The position numbers were made by a program, and so were the translations under genes. Shown here one piece after another: positions 1-11,901 of a DNA stretch of 64,000 nt. Origin of the DNA: Cryptomeria japonica (Eukaryota; Streptophyta; Pinopsida; Cupressales; Cupressaceae); the NCBI RefSeq assembly GCF_030272615.1, contig NC_081414.1, forward strand, positions 339,738,502 to 339,802,501, in the 5' to 3' direction. Numbering within the stretch: position 1 is the stretch's first letter; the number at the start of each line of letters is the position of its first letter. A model generated the notes under the pieces. The model was not told where the DNA came from and did not search any database. It worked only from the letters and a program-made list of their open reading frames with translations.

Positions 1-526
1 CATGTAAACATTTAATGCATTCTGTTACAGCTCGGTTACAACTCAGTAAATACTAAACTTCACTCGGTAGACATTCCGCCTTTATTAACTGATAGCGATA
101 ACCTTAGGGTTTACCGACTAGGTTCCTTAGGGTTTACCAACTAGGTTCTTTGCTTGGTAACATAGTATAGTATTAACCTTACAATTTACAACATATGTAT
201 GATGTCAAAACAATCTAAACATCATGATCTCATCATTGTCTGACTTGGTAATAGTTGCCCATTGAATACCTTATTCATCCTCTTATTCATCATAATCTTT
301 CTGTCTTTTACCGACATCTTTATACTCTTCAAATCATACTTCTCAAGATATGGCAACATCATACTAAATTAGAAAATCAATTTCTTGACATCAATGACAT
401 AATAATAATATTAAGATAGTAAACATCCTTAATCAGTTATATCCATTATCATCAACAACCTTCTCAATATCCTTATTGAAATGCCAACAATCTCCCATTG
501 TCTGTTATAATGCTAAATTGCCAACA
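1..526 (-). repeat. 3' LTR of element A, partial
   Basis: Matches 6200-6714 nearly base for base and ends at the same CCAACA. About the first 990 bp of the roughly 1.5-kb LTR lie left of the window. The polypurine tract follows immediately, which marks this copy as the 3' LTR of a minus-strand element. Confidence 0.92.
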
Positions 527-541
527 ATCTCCCCCTTTGGC
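527..541 (-). promoter_or_regulatory. Polypurine tract of element A
   Basis: On the minus strand this reads CCAAAGGGGGAGAT and abuts the LTR start TGTTGG. This is the usual plus-strand priming site of reverse transcription. The tract and the bases before it match those of elements I, J and Z. Confidence 0.85.
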
Positions 542-958
542 ATTGATGGAAAAACCAATTGATTTGACCTTAAAAGATTTGGATTGCTGTGATTCTAAAA
601 TGCTGAAATGCTCTCTTGCTATCATCAAACTTCTCCCCCATACATTAGACTTCTCTTTTTTTTCAGTCTTCTTTCCAATCTTTAGTCTTCTCCCCTTTCT
701 CAGTTTTCTCCCCCTTTGACAACAATGCCAAAAAGTAAAGAACTAAAATAGAATTTCTTCCTATATGAAGTGAATTCCTGCTGTAATGTGTTAATTCAGT
801 CTTAGTCAGAGTATTTTGTCTTCAATTCTTGTTCCCTGTATGGTATCCTGTATTGTTTCCTGCACACCTTTAGAAAACCTCCTAAAGTGTGTAAATCAAC
901 ATAACCTCCTAAAAGATATTCGATAGAGTCATCGGATTGATGCTTTCACCGAACTCAG

Positions 959-2400
959 TCAGTGAGTAGAAGATAGGGGTAGGACCCCTAACTTACTTCT
1001 GAGATATTCAAAAGTGTCCCTTGGTAGTGGTTTGGTGAAGATATTTTCTATTTGTTCCTTTGTGCTAACATACTCCAACACCACTTTCTTCTCTTGAGCT
1101 TCTTCTCTAAGATAATGATATTTGATAGAGATGTGCTTTGTCTTAGAGTGCATAACAGGATTTTTCAAAATGTTAATGGCACTAGTATTATCACAGAATA
1201 TAGTTACTGGCTTGGTAACCTTCTCATTTATACCTTCCAATAGTTGTTTGATCCATGCTATGTTAGTCCAATTCAATGTTGCAGCAACATATTCAGCTTT
1301 TGCTGTTGACTGCGAAACACATCCTTGTTTCTTGCTAAGCCAACTCACTAGTCTTTCTCCTGAAAAGAAAGTTCCTCCACTTGTGCTTTTTCTATCATCA
1401 ATGTTGCCTACCCAATCAGCATCAGTATAAACTTTTAAATCAAAATCATTTCCTTTTTGATATACTAAGCCATAATCTTTAGTGCCTTTCAAGAATCTAA
1501 AAATTCTTTTGATTATTGTCATGTGTGTTTCCTTAGGATCTGCAGAGAATCTTGCAACTATACCTACTACATGTGCTATGTCTGGTCTATTGTGAACAAC
1601 ATATTGTAGCTTTCCAATCATGGATCGGTAAAGTGTCTCATCAACAGATGCAGATTCATCATTCTTTGATAATTTATAGTTGGTAGTCATAGGAGTACTT
1701 ACTGGTTTTGAATCCTCCATTCCAAATTTCTTCAAGATTTCCTTTATCTAATTGGATTAAGTAATGAAAATCTCATTTTTCATTTGCAGTATCTGTAAAC
1801 CTATAAAATACTTTATCTCACCGATAAATGACATCTCAAATTCTTTTCTCATTTCATTTCCAAAGTTCTTACATAGAGAGTCATTTCCACAAAATATAAT
1901 ATCATCAACAAATATGCCTGAGATTAATATTCCATTTTCATCATTCTTCATGTACATATTGTTGTTCTCACTTGTCCTTATAAAACCAATCTTAATCAAA
2001 TAAGAGTGCAATCTTTCATACCATGCTCTAGGTGCTTGTTTCAAACCATATAAATCTTTGTTCAATTTACATACCTGATCTTTATTCTTGTCTTCAACAA
2101 ATCCTTCAGGTTGTTCAATAAAAACTTCTAATATTCCATTCAGAAATGCAGATTCGACATCCATTTGATATACCTTGAAGTTTTTGAAAGCAACATATGC
2201 CAACAATTTTCTTACTCCTTCAAGTCTAGCAACAAGTGCAAAAGTTTCACCATAATCAATTCCTTCTTCTTGAGCATAACCTTTGCAAACTAGTCTTGCT
2301 TTGTTTCGAATGACCTCTCCTTTTTCATTTAGCTTGTTTCTGAAAATCCACTTTGTACCAATTACATTTTTGTCCTTCAGTCTTGGGATTAGTGTCCATA
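959..2400 (-). pseudogene. Reverse transcriptase - RNase H domains of element A
   Basis: RT motifs seen in order: [10 protein letters not shown] (near 2350), [20 protein letters not shown], and FVDDIIF at the catalytic aspartates (a YVDD variant). RNase H follows with TDADW, AKAEY and FCDNTSA carrying the acidic residues, then TKHISIKYHYLRE. Two in-frame stops (TAA, TAG) lie between 1736 and 1756, so RT and RNase H are separated. The product would copy element RNA into DNA in the virus-like particle. Length and motif order are normal for copia pol; only the stops mark it as dead. Confidence 0.93.
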
Positions 2401-2409
2401 TGTCATTCT

Positions 2410-3700
2410 TCTTGATTTGATCAATCTCTTATGTCATAGCATTTATCCAATCTTCACTCTTAAATGCCTCTTTCACTATTCTTGGTTAAAATTCAGATAT
2501 CAGACATGTGTTCTGTCTCAGTTTGTTCCTTGTCATCACTAGATCATCCTTATCTCCTATAATTTGACTTGGTGCATGATGTCTTCTGACATACTTGGCT
2601 AATACAGATTTGGCAGGCTTTGTATGATCTTCTTCATCACTCGATAATTGGATATTCTCTTCATTTTCTTCATTAGTCTTCTCGGTAGGACTTGTTGGTT
2701 GAACATAGACAAATTCATCCTAATCTTTTGGTTCTTTGGAATTTCCTTCATCATTTCTTTCTGCAAATTCATCAATTTTCACATTTGCACTTTCTACTAT
2801 TTTGTTAGATGATTTGATCAGACATTTAAATGCTTTGCTTCTAGAAGAATAACCTAGAAATGTTCCTTCTTCACTCTTCTAATTAAACTTGCCATTTCTA
2901 TCATCTTTGTGAGCATAGCACCTACTTCCAAAGATTTTAAAATAACTTGCATTAGGTTTCTTATCATACTAGATTTCATATGGTGTCTTCAAAGTACATT
3001 TCTTCAATTGTGCTCGGTTCAGGGTGTAAACTATTGTGCTTATTGCTTCTCTCCAAAATGTTTGTGGCACTTTCTTTTCAATCATCAGTGTTCAAGCACA
3101 ATCCACAATAGATCCATTTCTTCTCTCAGCTATTCCATTCTGTTTTGGAGTTCTCGGTGTAGAGACTTGTCTTTTAATACCATGATCATTACAGAATAAG
3201 TTGAATTCATCAGATGTGAACTCTCCTCCTCTATCTGATCTAAGACATTTCAGTTGTCTTCCTGTTTCATTTTCAACTCTTGCCTTGTACCATTTAAACA
3301 TTTGAAAAGCTTCTAATTTATCTTTTAAAAACATTACCGACATCATCCTTGAATATTCATCCACAAATAATATGAAATATTTATCACCATAATAACTTTG
3401 ACCTTTTTGAGGACCAAAAAGATTAATGTGCACAAGATCTAAAATTCCCTTAGAAGTGTAAGACTTACTTGTAAAGCTTGATCTTGTCATCTTACCCATC
3501 TGGCATCCTCGGCACATAACATTCTCAGGTTTTTCAAGACCCGGTAGACCTCTTACTTGGTGCTTCTTGCTTATTTTGATCAAATTATCAAAATTTACAT
3601 GACAAAACCTTTTATGCCATAACCAGGTATCATCTATCTTTGCATACAAACACTTGTTCTGAGTTGAGTCAAGGTGAAATGTGTTACCTTTTGTTTGTGT
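2410..3700 (-). pseudogene. Integrase domain of element A, with GAG-pre-integrase
   Basis: 3649-3092 holds the HHCC zinc-binding start (histidines in LWHKRFCHVNF, cysteines in CRGCQMGK) and most of the catalytic core. The second acidic residue (LRSDRGGEF) and the glutamate (NGIAERR) are visible. At the expected first aspartate the sequence reads LVHINLFGP, so an asparagine replaces it, consistent with C-to-T decay. The frame continues towards 2430 through a linker rich in acidic and serine residues, with several stops (near 3090, 2970, 2880, 2720 and 2486). An active integrase is excluded. Confidence 0.9.
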
Positions 3701-3784
3701 CCCGGTAGTAGCTAACTTTCCATTCTTTTCATGAACTTTGACAACTCCTTTCTGAAATTCTATTCGGTAACCTGTATTGTTTAG

Positions 3785-4075
3785 CTATTCTAGACTCAAC
3801 AAATTGTATTTCAAACCTTCAACCCAATAAACATCATTGCATCTTGCATTGTCAAGAAGTGTTATAGATCCTTTACCTTTCACCGAACATGGTGCATCAT
3901 TACCAAATCTTACATAGCCTCCATCATAATCTTCTAACATAACGAGCTTGTGTTTATCACCTATCATATGATGTGAGCATCCACTATCTATGATCCAAAA
4001 TTCATTAGTATTTATGTGAGATATTAGGGCTTTTTCTTCATACTTTTCTTCATCTAATCCATCTTTGATAGCCAC
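3785..4075 (-). pseudogene. Retropepsin-like protease domain of element A
   Basis: Contains IIDSGCSHHM, the DSG active-site loop typical of copia proteases, followed by a YDGGYVRFG strand and SLLDNARCNDVYWV-like sheet residues. It lies between the gag zinc knuckle and integrase, as expected for a single gag-pol frame. A stop near 3783 separates it from integrase. Confidence 0.9.
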
Positions 4076-4198
4076 ATAAACTACATCCTTTATATCAATT
4101 TCATCTGATTTATCATTGTTGGATTCCTCATCAGCTATTAAGCATGTCTTTCTATCTCTTCTTCTAAAATCTCGGTGTCCTTTGTAATGATTGTCTTT

Positions 4199-5137
4199 CT
4201 ATCTGTCATCTCGGTAATCTCTCTTTTTAGTAGAATCTTTGTCAGAATAGTTAGAAGCTATGTGTCCTATTTTATCACAATTGAAACATTTCAAAGGTAG
4301 TTTTCCTTTATACTTACCTTTGCCTCTCGGTAACCTTCTAGCTAATAGTGCTTCAAACTCTTCTTGCTTTTTGATTTCCTCATACAGTTTGTGTACTTCT
4401 TCCATGTTCTTACGAAATCTTTCACTTACTCCACTGCGATCTCCTTCAGTGTACTTCTACTTTCTTTCATTGAAATCATTAGATTCATCAAGATGAAAAG
4501 AACTAAATGCAGATTCAACTTTATTTACCAAAGATCCACTATTATCAAAGTTACTTAACTCAAATGCATGTAGCTTACCAATAGTAGCATCTAAAGAAAC
4601 TAGCATATTAGGTACAAACCTCAATTCATTGATTGTAGAGACTCAGATTGCATAAGCTGGTAAAAGGGTTCTTAACAACTTACTTGTTATATCCTTTTCT
4701 TCAATAGTTCCACCTGCTCCTTTGATTTGATTGACAATCTCCTTTAGTCTTGTACTGCACTAAGTTATGCTCTCACCTTCACTCATCCTCATGGATTCAA
4801 GTTGTCCTCTTAGAATATCTACTTTTTCTCTTTGAACATGTTCATCTCCTCCATACACAGATATGAACTTATCCCACATTGCCTTTGCATCATTGTAGCC
4901 TTCTAGGTCATTAAACTCTAAGTCGGTCAATGCAGATGTTATTTCAATCATTACTTGGATATGTTCTTGCTTTGCCTTTATCTCTTCCATTATCAATGGA
5001 TAGGTGCTCGGTGTAACAAAATCGTTCTCCAGATAGTATACAACATATTCTCCAGCTCCTAATAGATGCAGCTTCATCCTTCTCTGCCATGTAGAGAAAC
5101 TTGACTTGTTCAGCTTCGGTGCATCCCTCTTATACAT
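4199..5137 (-). pseudogene. gag domain (UBN2-type) with one zinc knuckle, element A
   Basis: The frame starts MYKRDAPKLNKSSFSTW about 50 bp after the primer site. It has the tryptophan-containing N-terminus and the YNDAKAMWDKF and VDILRGQLESMRM helices of plant copia gag. The nucleocapsid knuckle near 4270 reads CFNCDKIGHIASNY: the last cysteine of the CCHC box is a tyrosine, so zinc binding is probably lost. Stops occur near 4758, 4650 and 4455. Confidence 0.9.
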
Positions 5138-5188
5138 CTTTGGATCTTTAACTCAAGTGCCTTTAAACTTTTCTTCTAGAGTCCAAAG

Positions 5189-5199
5189 CTCTGATACCA
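5189..5199 (-). other. Primer binding site of element A (initiator tRNA-Met type)
   Basis: Minus strand reads TGGTATCAGAG, the common plant copia site complementary to the 3' end of initiator tRNA-Met. It lies two to three bases inside the LTR edge. Confidence 0.88.
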
Positions 5200-5201
5200 A
5201 T

Positions 5202-6714
5202 TGATAATTCTAATACTTAATAAAAGTACAGATCCAATAGCCAACAAGATGAGAGGGGGGGGGGTGAATCTTACAAACTTAATCTTCCATGAAAACATCA
5301 GATTCAACCTTGGTAACATATACTTTAGTAATATAACCAAAACTGCTAAACATGCAAACTCAAAAGCATATAAACATCATAAACCTCATAACACCAAATT
5401 TAACATGGAAACCCAACTATGGAAAAACCACTGTGGGATTTTGGACCCACTAAGAAATATACTCTTCTAGAGTATGTTCAGTTAAAAGCAAATCCTGTTA
5501 AAGATTACAAACACATTACTAGATGTGACCCGGTTAAGGGATTTCCCTCAGATCTGTTAGGATCTTCACCTTGCTAGAAGTGACCTTGTTAAAGGATTTC
5601 AAACACTCAATCAGAATGTCACCTTGCTAGAGGGTTTTACAAATAAGACTGTTAAGTCTACTTGGTTAAGAGATTTTCTGTCACTTTCACAAAATAACAG
5701 TAATAAAAATCTATCTGCAACTTCACATCTAAAATGCTAAAGTAGATTCTTATTTGCTCAATACAATCTAGACATAGAACTAATCTTGTCCATCTACTGG
5801 GCTTCTATACTCTATTATTCAAATAGGTCTTCAAGCTTTTGTGCTCGGTAATCACTATGTAGCATCCTTGTGCATACACTTGCCCGCATGCATTGTTTAT
5901 CAACAGTTCCCTATTTATAAACAATTAGCTAACTGCTTAATCTCCTTGATCACATTTCCCTTGATCAATCATAGCCATCAGATCTTCATGCTTGACTAGG
6001 TTCAATGCATCTTTTGATCTGAAAAATGTTTTACCTCACCTTGGAACTTGCATATATTTCTTAGAACTTGTGCTAGGGTATTGCGGTTCAATCTGAACTG
6101 TAGATCTTCCTGCCGATCTTCCATTGCCATATATTCTTAACCAACTTTATTTATGACATACCAATCATTTAATCAGTTCTAGCTCATTAGCTTCCTTCAT
6201 TAAATAACACATGTAAACATTTAATGCATTCTGTTACAACTCGGTTACAACTCGGTAAATACTAAACTTCACTCGGTAGACATTCTGCCTTTATTAACCG
6301 ATAGCGATAACCTTAGGGTTTACCGACTAGGTTCTTTGCTTGCTAACATAGTATAGTATTAACCTTACAATTTACAACATATGTATGATGTCAAAACAAT
6401 CTAAACATCATGATCTCATCATTGTCTGACTTGGTAATAGTTGCCCATTGAATACCTTATTCATCCTCTTATTCATCATAATCTTTTTGTGTCTTTTACC
6501 AACATCTGTATACTCTTCAAATCATACTTCTCAAGATATGGCAACATCATACTAAATTAGAAAATCAATTTCTTGACATCAATGATAAAATAATAATATT
6601 AAGACAGTAAACATCCTTAATCAGTTATATCCATAATCATCAACAACCTTCTCAATATCCTTATTGAAATGCCAACAATCTCCCATTGTTTGTTATAATG
6701 CTAAATTGCCAACA
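5202..6714 (-). repeat. 5' LTR of element A (1513 bp)
   Basis: Minus strand begins TGTTGGCAAT and ends GAATTATCA. A TATA box (TATAAATAG, minus) is at 5911-5919. Downstream, in the probable transcribed part, are degenerate direct repeats of CCCTTAACCGGGTSAC between about 5520 and 5680, and a 17-base hairpin ATACTCTAGAAGAGTAT at 5459-5475. A run of ten G (5255-5264; C on the sense strand) precedes the 3' end, as in every copia LTR in this window. Confidence 0.92.
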
Positions 6715-7867
6715 GATATGTGTTTGCCTAAAATATTAGAGTGTTGATCAGTTATTCAGTTACGGTGGCAAAAGGTGAGTCAGTGAGTTTGTGTCTACGC
6801 CAAACTAAAGGTTGATGAAGTCAACTTCAGTCATCATGCAGTTAGGCCATGATTACTTGAAATTTTTTAAGTTTGCATTCAAAATACTGGACTCAAATAG
6901 AAGTCACTATTTTTGGGTGATGTGGTGGTAAATTTGGTTGAGCAGTTAGTGGATCTGTTGAAGGGCACGCAAAGAAAGAGTGGGAGATTTTGAATTTGAA
7001 ATCCTCTGAAATTTGTGATTGCTTTGATTGAGGAAACACCTAAATGTGATGGCAGAAATTGTATAAAGTATTTTTCAGGTCATTCAAAAATTCTTATCAT
7101 AAAATTTACAAAGATTAGATCCTATGAAAGGTGATCCAAAGGGCAGAGTAGAGTGAGAGGAAGTGCTAAAATATTTAGCAAAGTAGAGAGTGTATGAAGT
7201 AGACTAGCAAAGTGCAGAGAAAAAGGTCAAAGGACCAACAGAGTGCAGAGCTAAGGGTCAGAGGACCGATAGAGTGAAGAGTCAAGGATCGGAGGACCAA
7301 CAGAGTGCAGAGTAGAGACAACCGGTACAGATAGAGTATGATTTTCATTGTGATCTGATCAAGCTATCAGTAGCTACTCCAGCATATCATCTTTCTAATA
7401 CTTTGTAAGCATTGAAACTCAAATCCCTTAACCAGGTGGACTTTAACAAGTCTCTTTGTAAAATCCCTTAGTCGGGTGACATCTTAATTGATGTTCCTAA
7501 GTCCTTTAACCAGACTACGTTTAATAGGGTAAAGACACTGATAGGCCTTTAAAAAAATCCCTTAACCGCGTGGCACCTAACAGTGTCTTTGTAATCTCCT
7601 AACATGGATGGCTCTTCATGGGGTGTACTCTAGAAGAGTACAAATTTTGTGAGTTCCTACTCACACCGTGGTTTTCTCCCATTTGGGTTTCAACGAGATA
7701 AATCTTGGTGTCACTATGTATCTTTTCATGCATGCATATTCTTCTACATTAATTGGTTGTATTGATGAATATTAAGTTAGTGCAAAATTGAGTTAAAAGT
7801 TTTAATTGTATAATACTGGTAAAGTGTTGATTCACCCCTCCCCTCTCAACACCAGTTGGGACTAACA
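6715..7867 (+). repeat. Plus-strand copia LTR fragment N
   Basis: Ends ...GGGACTAACA with a preceding C-rich block, the same 3' end layout as the other copia LTRs. It contains CCCTTAACC-type repeats at 7420-7590 and the hairpin GTACTCTAGAAGAGTAC at 7625-7641, both shared with the LTRs of A and Z in opposite orientation. The left end abuts element A. The right end abuts the gag-pol remnant of B, so N inserted into B. No N primer site or interior follows, so it is a solo LTR or a truncated copy. Confidence 0.75.
7216..7308 (+). repeat. 31-bp tandem repeat, three units, in LTR N
   Basis: Three adjacent units start at 7216, 7247 and 7278. Each begins AGAG and carries AGGACCRAYAGAGTG. The array lies upstream of the repeated CCCTTAACC region of the LTR. 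Confidence 0.85.
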
Positions 7868-9340
7868 TAGTCAATCTGGGAAAATATCTTACTGCACTCC
7901 TTGAACTAATCTGCACCAAGTTGTCAAAATTGATATGCCACATCCTCTAGTGCCATAGCTAGCTATCATTGAGTTGTGATGTCAAGCAATGTTTTGTAGC
8001 TCCTTCCAATTCGTACATAATTCTATTTGTCCTTCTTCCAGTTGTAATGGTCATTCCAAACTCCTTTCAGATTTCACATCCATTGTCCTGAAAAAAATTA
8101 TATTCATTTTCACACATTTGTCCAACACTTAGGAGATTACGATACAAACCCCTCACATAATAAACATTGTTGTTAGTGTTATGTTTTCCATCAAAAGTAA
8201 TTGACCCAATACCAACAATTTGTAATGTCTAATCATCTCCAAACCTTATTGAACCTCCATCATATTTTTCAAGTTTTATGAACTTACTTTTAGCACCAGT
8301 CAGATGATTTGAACATCCACTATCAATCAAGAATTAATTTTAATCTCTTCTAGCATGAAATGCGTTAGAAACAATCTTAGAGATATCAAACAAGAAAATA
8401 TTTTTCTTCAAGAAGAAAGCAATCACCATCCCCATACTCCGATTCATCATCTGAGATGCTAGATCAGCCTTAGCATAATATGCTTTCTTATTGAACTTTC
8501 CCTTATTTTCCCTAAATTTTTGTCTAGTTCCCTTTTCCATACATCTAGTTGCAAAATGACCAATCTTTCCACATCTAAAACATTTAAAGGGAAACATACA
8601 TTTGTACCTATCAGTGCCTTTCTTCAATTTTCTCACAAAGTTGCTTCCACCTCATCTGAGCTCTCTTCATCATCCAAACTGTCTTCAGATTCCTTGAATG
8701 TAGTTTCTAACTTGTCTTTGTCCTTTCCAAACTTCCTTACTTCAAATGCAGTTAGGGTACCAAAAAACTACTCTTTGGTGAACTTCTTTGGATCATAGGT
8801 TTCTTCAATTGCTGAAATCTTATCAATATAGATTACCAGTAATGTCATCAAGATTTTTTCAATCACATCTTCATCACTCAAGATGCCTCCAAGTTCTTTG
8901 ATTTCAGCCACTACAGTGTCGACCTTCTCAAAATAACTTACAATGTCTTCTCCTTCTTCCATCCTCAGGTTTTTGTATCTTCTCTTAGTTGTTAACCTCT
9001 TTATCAACTTGACTCTCTAATTTCCTTCATAGATATCTTTCAACTTCTGTCGAACTTCATAAGTAGGTATTCAAAGAGATAACCTTAGTTAATTCAATTT
9101 TTGATAATGTACTAAAAATATCATGCCTTGCTTTTTTATTTTCTTCATAAGCTTGAATCTCATATAGAGTTTTAAGAACATTCACAGATAGAACATACTT
9201 AGTATCCTCAACCTTCCAAGTGTTGTAACCCAAAGAAACTGAATAAGGTCACATCTTCACTTTCCAAAAGCTATAATCAGATCATTCAAAGATAAGAATG
9301 GATAACTTGTGTGACATTGAACCAGGATCTACCTCAAGCG
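7868..9340 (-). pseudogene. gag-protease-integrase remnant of element B
   Basis: Minus-strand pieces in order: UBN2-like gag (YEENKKARHDIFSTLSKIEL, then RRYKNLRMEEGEDIVSYFEK at 9007-8768), an intact CCHC knuckle CFRCGKIGHFATRC at 8580, a protease loop IDSGCSNHLTGAK near 8320, and GAG-pre-integrase RMWHINFDNLVQISS near 7930. Several stops and at least one frameshift break the frame. Gag is clearly different from that of A, so B is a separate family. Confidence 0.87.
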
Positions 9341-9380
9341 GTTAAGCTTTATATCAAGGAACTAAATCTCTAATACCAAT

Positions 9381-10333
9381 TGTTGAATATTTGGGAAACT
9401 AAGAGGGGGGTGAATTAGTTGACAATAAAATTTTCTTTAACCTTAATTCACAGATCCAAAATAATAAACATAATTAACAAAACATGAAAGCACGTGAACG
9501 AAACAGATTAGATACAAGAAACACCAAAATTTACATGGAAAATCCAAGAGGGGAAAAAACCATAGAGAATGCTAATTCTAAATATATAAACACAAGTTAA
9601 GGTGGTTTTTACAAAGGATAGCTCACTACCAAGGTGCTCACTACAGGTTGGCTCACTACCCCGAAAGGCTCACTACCGAAGAAGGAAGGAATATAAAGAG
9701 AATCCACCATAAAAAAACACAATCTACATTTTCAGAATTGCTTTTGGTAATAATCTACAACATTTTACTCACATAACTAGATTCCTTCAATTTTGCATGT
9801 CTTCAATGCAAAAAGCCATATGAAATCTCATCAAACCATACTCGTACATATACTATCTCTTAAAAAATATAATTCTCAATGTCGACTAAGGTAGAGATAT
9901 AAAATAGGTCTCCACCAAACATTCTAGTGGTGGGAAAGAATGAGAAGTGAACCATATTACACTATTCCTCATCGAACATATCAACACGTTACATACATCA
10001 CCAAATCCATACCCAAAAACACATTTGCATGCTATGTTACACAATTTCAATATATAGTCCAAATCCTCAAGATCCAGACCAATCTGGTCCCAAAGATAGC
10101 ACTGAGTAACATCTTCTAAAATACCAAATAGATCTAGTAAAATTGGGAAAGCTCCAGATGCACAACATGTCTTAATCAAACACTTATGCTCAACTTACCA
10201 CATTGGGACCTAATTCAGCCCATAGGAATTGACATCAATGACAACACATAATGTAATGCTACCAATTTTACTTAAGGAAGCCATCACATTCAAAAGAAGG
10301 TCAGAATCCAATAGATCTAGTCACAAACCAACA
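9381..10333 (-). repeat. 5' LTR of element B
   Basis: Starts after the primer site with TGTTGAATATTTGGG and carries the G-run block AAGAGGGGGGTGAATTAG. I place the right end at CCAACA (10328-10333), by analogy with LTR E. A less likely end is ACAACA at 10246. Four short direct repeats of GCTCACTACC lie at 9621, 9635, 9651 and 9668 in the probable transcribed part. Confidence 0.65.
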
Positions 10334-11343
10334 AGTTTTAGGATTGATAATTCTAACCGGATTGGGATTTTGATGATGTGAATTAATTAAACCTATTTTA
10401 TAAATTGAAAATGAAGAAATAGTAAGCTACAATCATCAGATTGAGCCACAAACCTAGATCTAAGAAATGTAAGATAATTCAAACTTGCTACCCAAAGGAG
10501 CTCCTAAAATCTCAAGACCATGGTGGTGGTCACCCTAATCCTCTAAACTTTTTTCACTCCAAAGGGGAATTTATTGGTTACTATAGATAACACTTATTCA
10601 AAAGATCGTAGCTCCGTACCTACTTCCTACACATAGAAAGAAGGGGAAATAGGTTGGGAATATGGGTTTTCCTTAGTCAAACCCTAGTTTAGGAATTAAC
10701 CTTGAATAAAATATTGTAAATACCTCAGATCTACAATGAAAGATAATGATGCTTTGCTTCTTGAATGTAACCACATATGTTGTCTAAAATGGCCCGAACA
10801 TGAAAAAACCCTAATCACACACACATGATTGAATATAAATGATGTAATGTTGATCCACAATGGAAATAAAGAATATGCAGCCTTGAAGATCTCTAGAAAT
10901 GCTTGATGATGAATGCTTCAATGTTTGAATGATATATTGCTTGAATACGAATTGACTCGACACCCTATGACTCTCATGTGATGATGAAATGAGAGGGATA
11001 GGCCTCCTTTTATACTTTCCCATAAAAAAACATCTTAATTTTCTGGCATAAGAGGACATGAAGATCACATTTGTGCTAGCTCATTGTGACCATTAAGGGG
11101 TGTCCCAATTGAGAATACCAAGGCACCACGACCTAGTCCCATTTAGGACCATAATGTCGCACCCTATTCCAATCCCATTTAAGGGCCAAAACCAAGAAGC
11201 TATGTGATGTACAAAGAGAAAAGGAGGATAGATTTGAATGGTATGAGCAAAATTAGGTCCTAGTCCAACTTTGGGACATGAACATGAAGATGGGGGCCCA
11301 AATGTTGACTAAATTGTAAGGGAGTATAATTTAGGATGCTGCA
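10334..11343 (-). repeat. Partial minus-strand LTR C' (related to the C and D LTRs)
   Basis: The reverse complement starts TGCAGCATCCTAAATTATAC at 11343, matching the start of the C LTR (TGTAGCATCCTAAATTGTAC). It has a TATA box (TATAAAAGGAGG, minus, near 11010) and the shared blocks AGGTTAATTCCTAAACTAGG and TCTATGTGTAGGAA. It is cut on the left by element B. The short open frame at 10811-11068 is LTR sequence, not a gene. Confidence 0.75.
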
Positions 11344-11901
11344 CTCCTCATGATGTTGCACTACATATTGTTTGATAGTATATGTCATGCATGCTTTTTG
11401 TTTGTTGTGAGTGTAGGCATGTTACTTTTTTATTGCCTTTCTTGACTATCTGGGTCTTGTGACTATCTCCATGATCATAGTGGAGTGGAATTAAGGATAC
11501 CACATGGTTGAGTAGAATTGTACACCATTGTTGGGGACCACTAGACCTTGTTTGTGAGAACCTTGGAGAGCTTCATTGCTATCTTCCTCTCTTGATCTTC
11601 CTCTTTCCTTATCATTGCAAAATATCAAGTATTTATAATATGATTCAAACATTGTAATTATTGATTCTTGTATATCATGAACACTCTAAATGGAAAATGA
11701 TGTAATGAACACGTAATGATATTAGTAGAGTAGATGTTAGTGGACTAGTGTGAAATTCACCACAACCCATGATTATGCATGATTTTCATTTGATTATTAA
11801 TTATGATTTTATCATATGAACACTTCAATTTGGTACTTTAAAATGAACTTAGACAAGTGATGTAATAGGCAGAATATTAATTGAGTTATCTCTTGTAATG
11901 T
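11344..11901. other. Unassigned AT-rich spacer, 558 bp
   Basis: I see no open frame, primer site, tandem repeat or similarity to another part of the window. It may be the interrupted body of an older LTR. Confidence 0.5.

Larger units (their letters stand above)
1..6714 (-). mobile_element. Ty1/copia retrotransposon A (left end cut by window)
   Basis: Minus-strand element. Its 5' LTR is at 5202-6714 and the end of its 3' LTR at 1-526; these match closely, for example at 1-120 versus 6211-6320. Between them, read on the minus strand, lie a tRNA-iMet type primer site, gag with one zinc knuckle, protease, integrase, RT and RNase H, then a polypurine tract. The order PR-INT-RT-RH is the copia order. 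LTRs begin TG and end CA on the minus strand. The bases GATAT at 6715-6719 are the expected target duplication; its partner lies outside the window. The RT resembles the plant Sirevirus/Tork groups, but lineage is not settled by eye. Confidence 0.93.
7868..10333 (-). mobile_element. Truncated Ty1/copia element B
   Basis: Minus-strand remnant with a 5' LTR (9381-10333), a primer site reading TGGTATTAGAG on the minus strand (9368-9378, one change from consensus), gag, zinc knuckle, protease and the start of GAG-pre-integrase. The rest of pol and the 3' LTR are missing at 7867, where LTR N begins. They were either displaced beyond element A or lost. Confidence 0.85.

Noticed and set aside
959-1735. 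Plus-strand frames opposite the RNase H and other pol regions
   Set aside because: They are antisense shadows of the copia pol frame and carry no features of their own.
10811-11068. Possible host exon near 10811-11068
   Set aside because: It is within LTR C', which matches the C and D LTRs on either strand; no splice-site pattern or protein similarity is visible.
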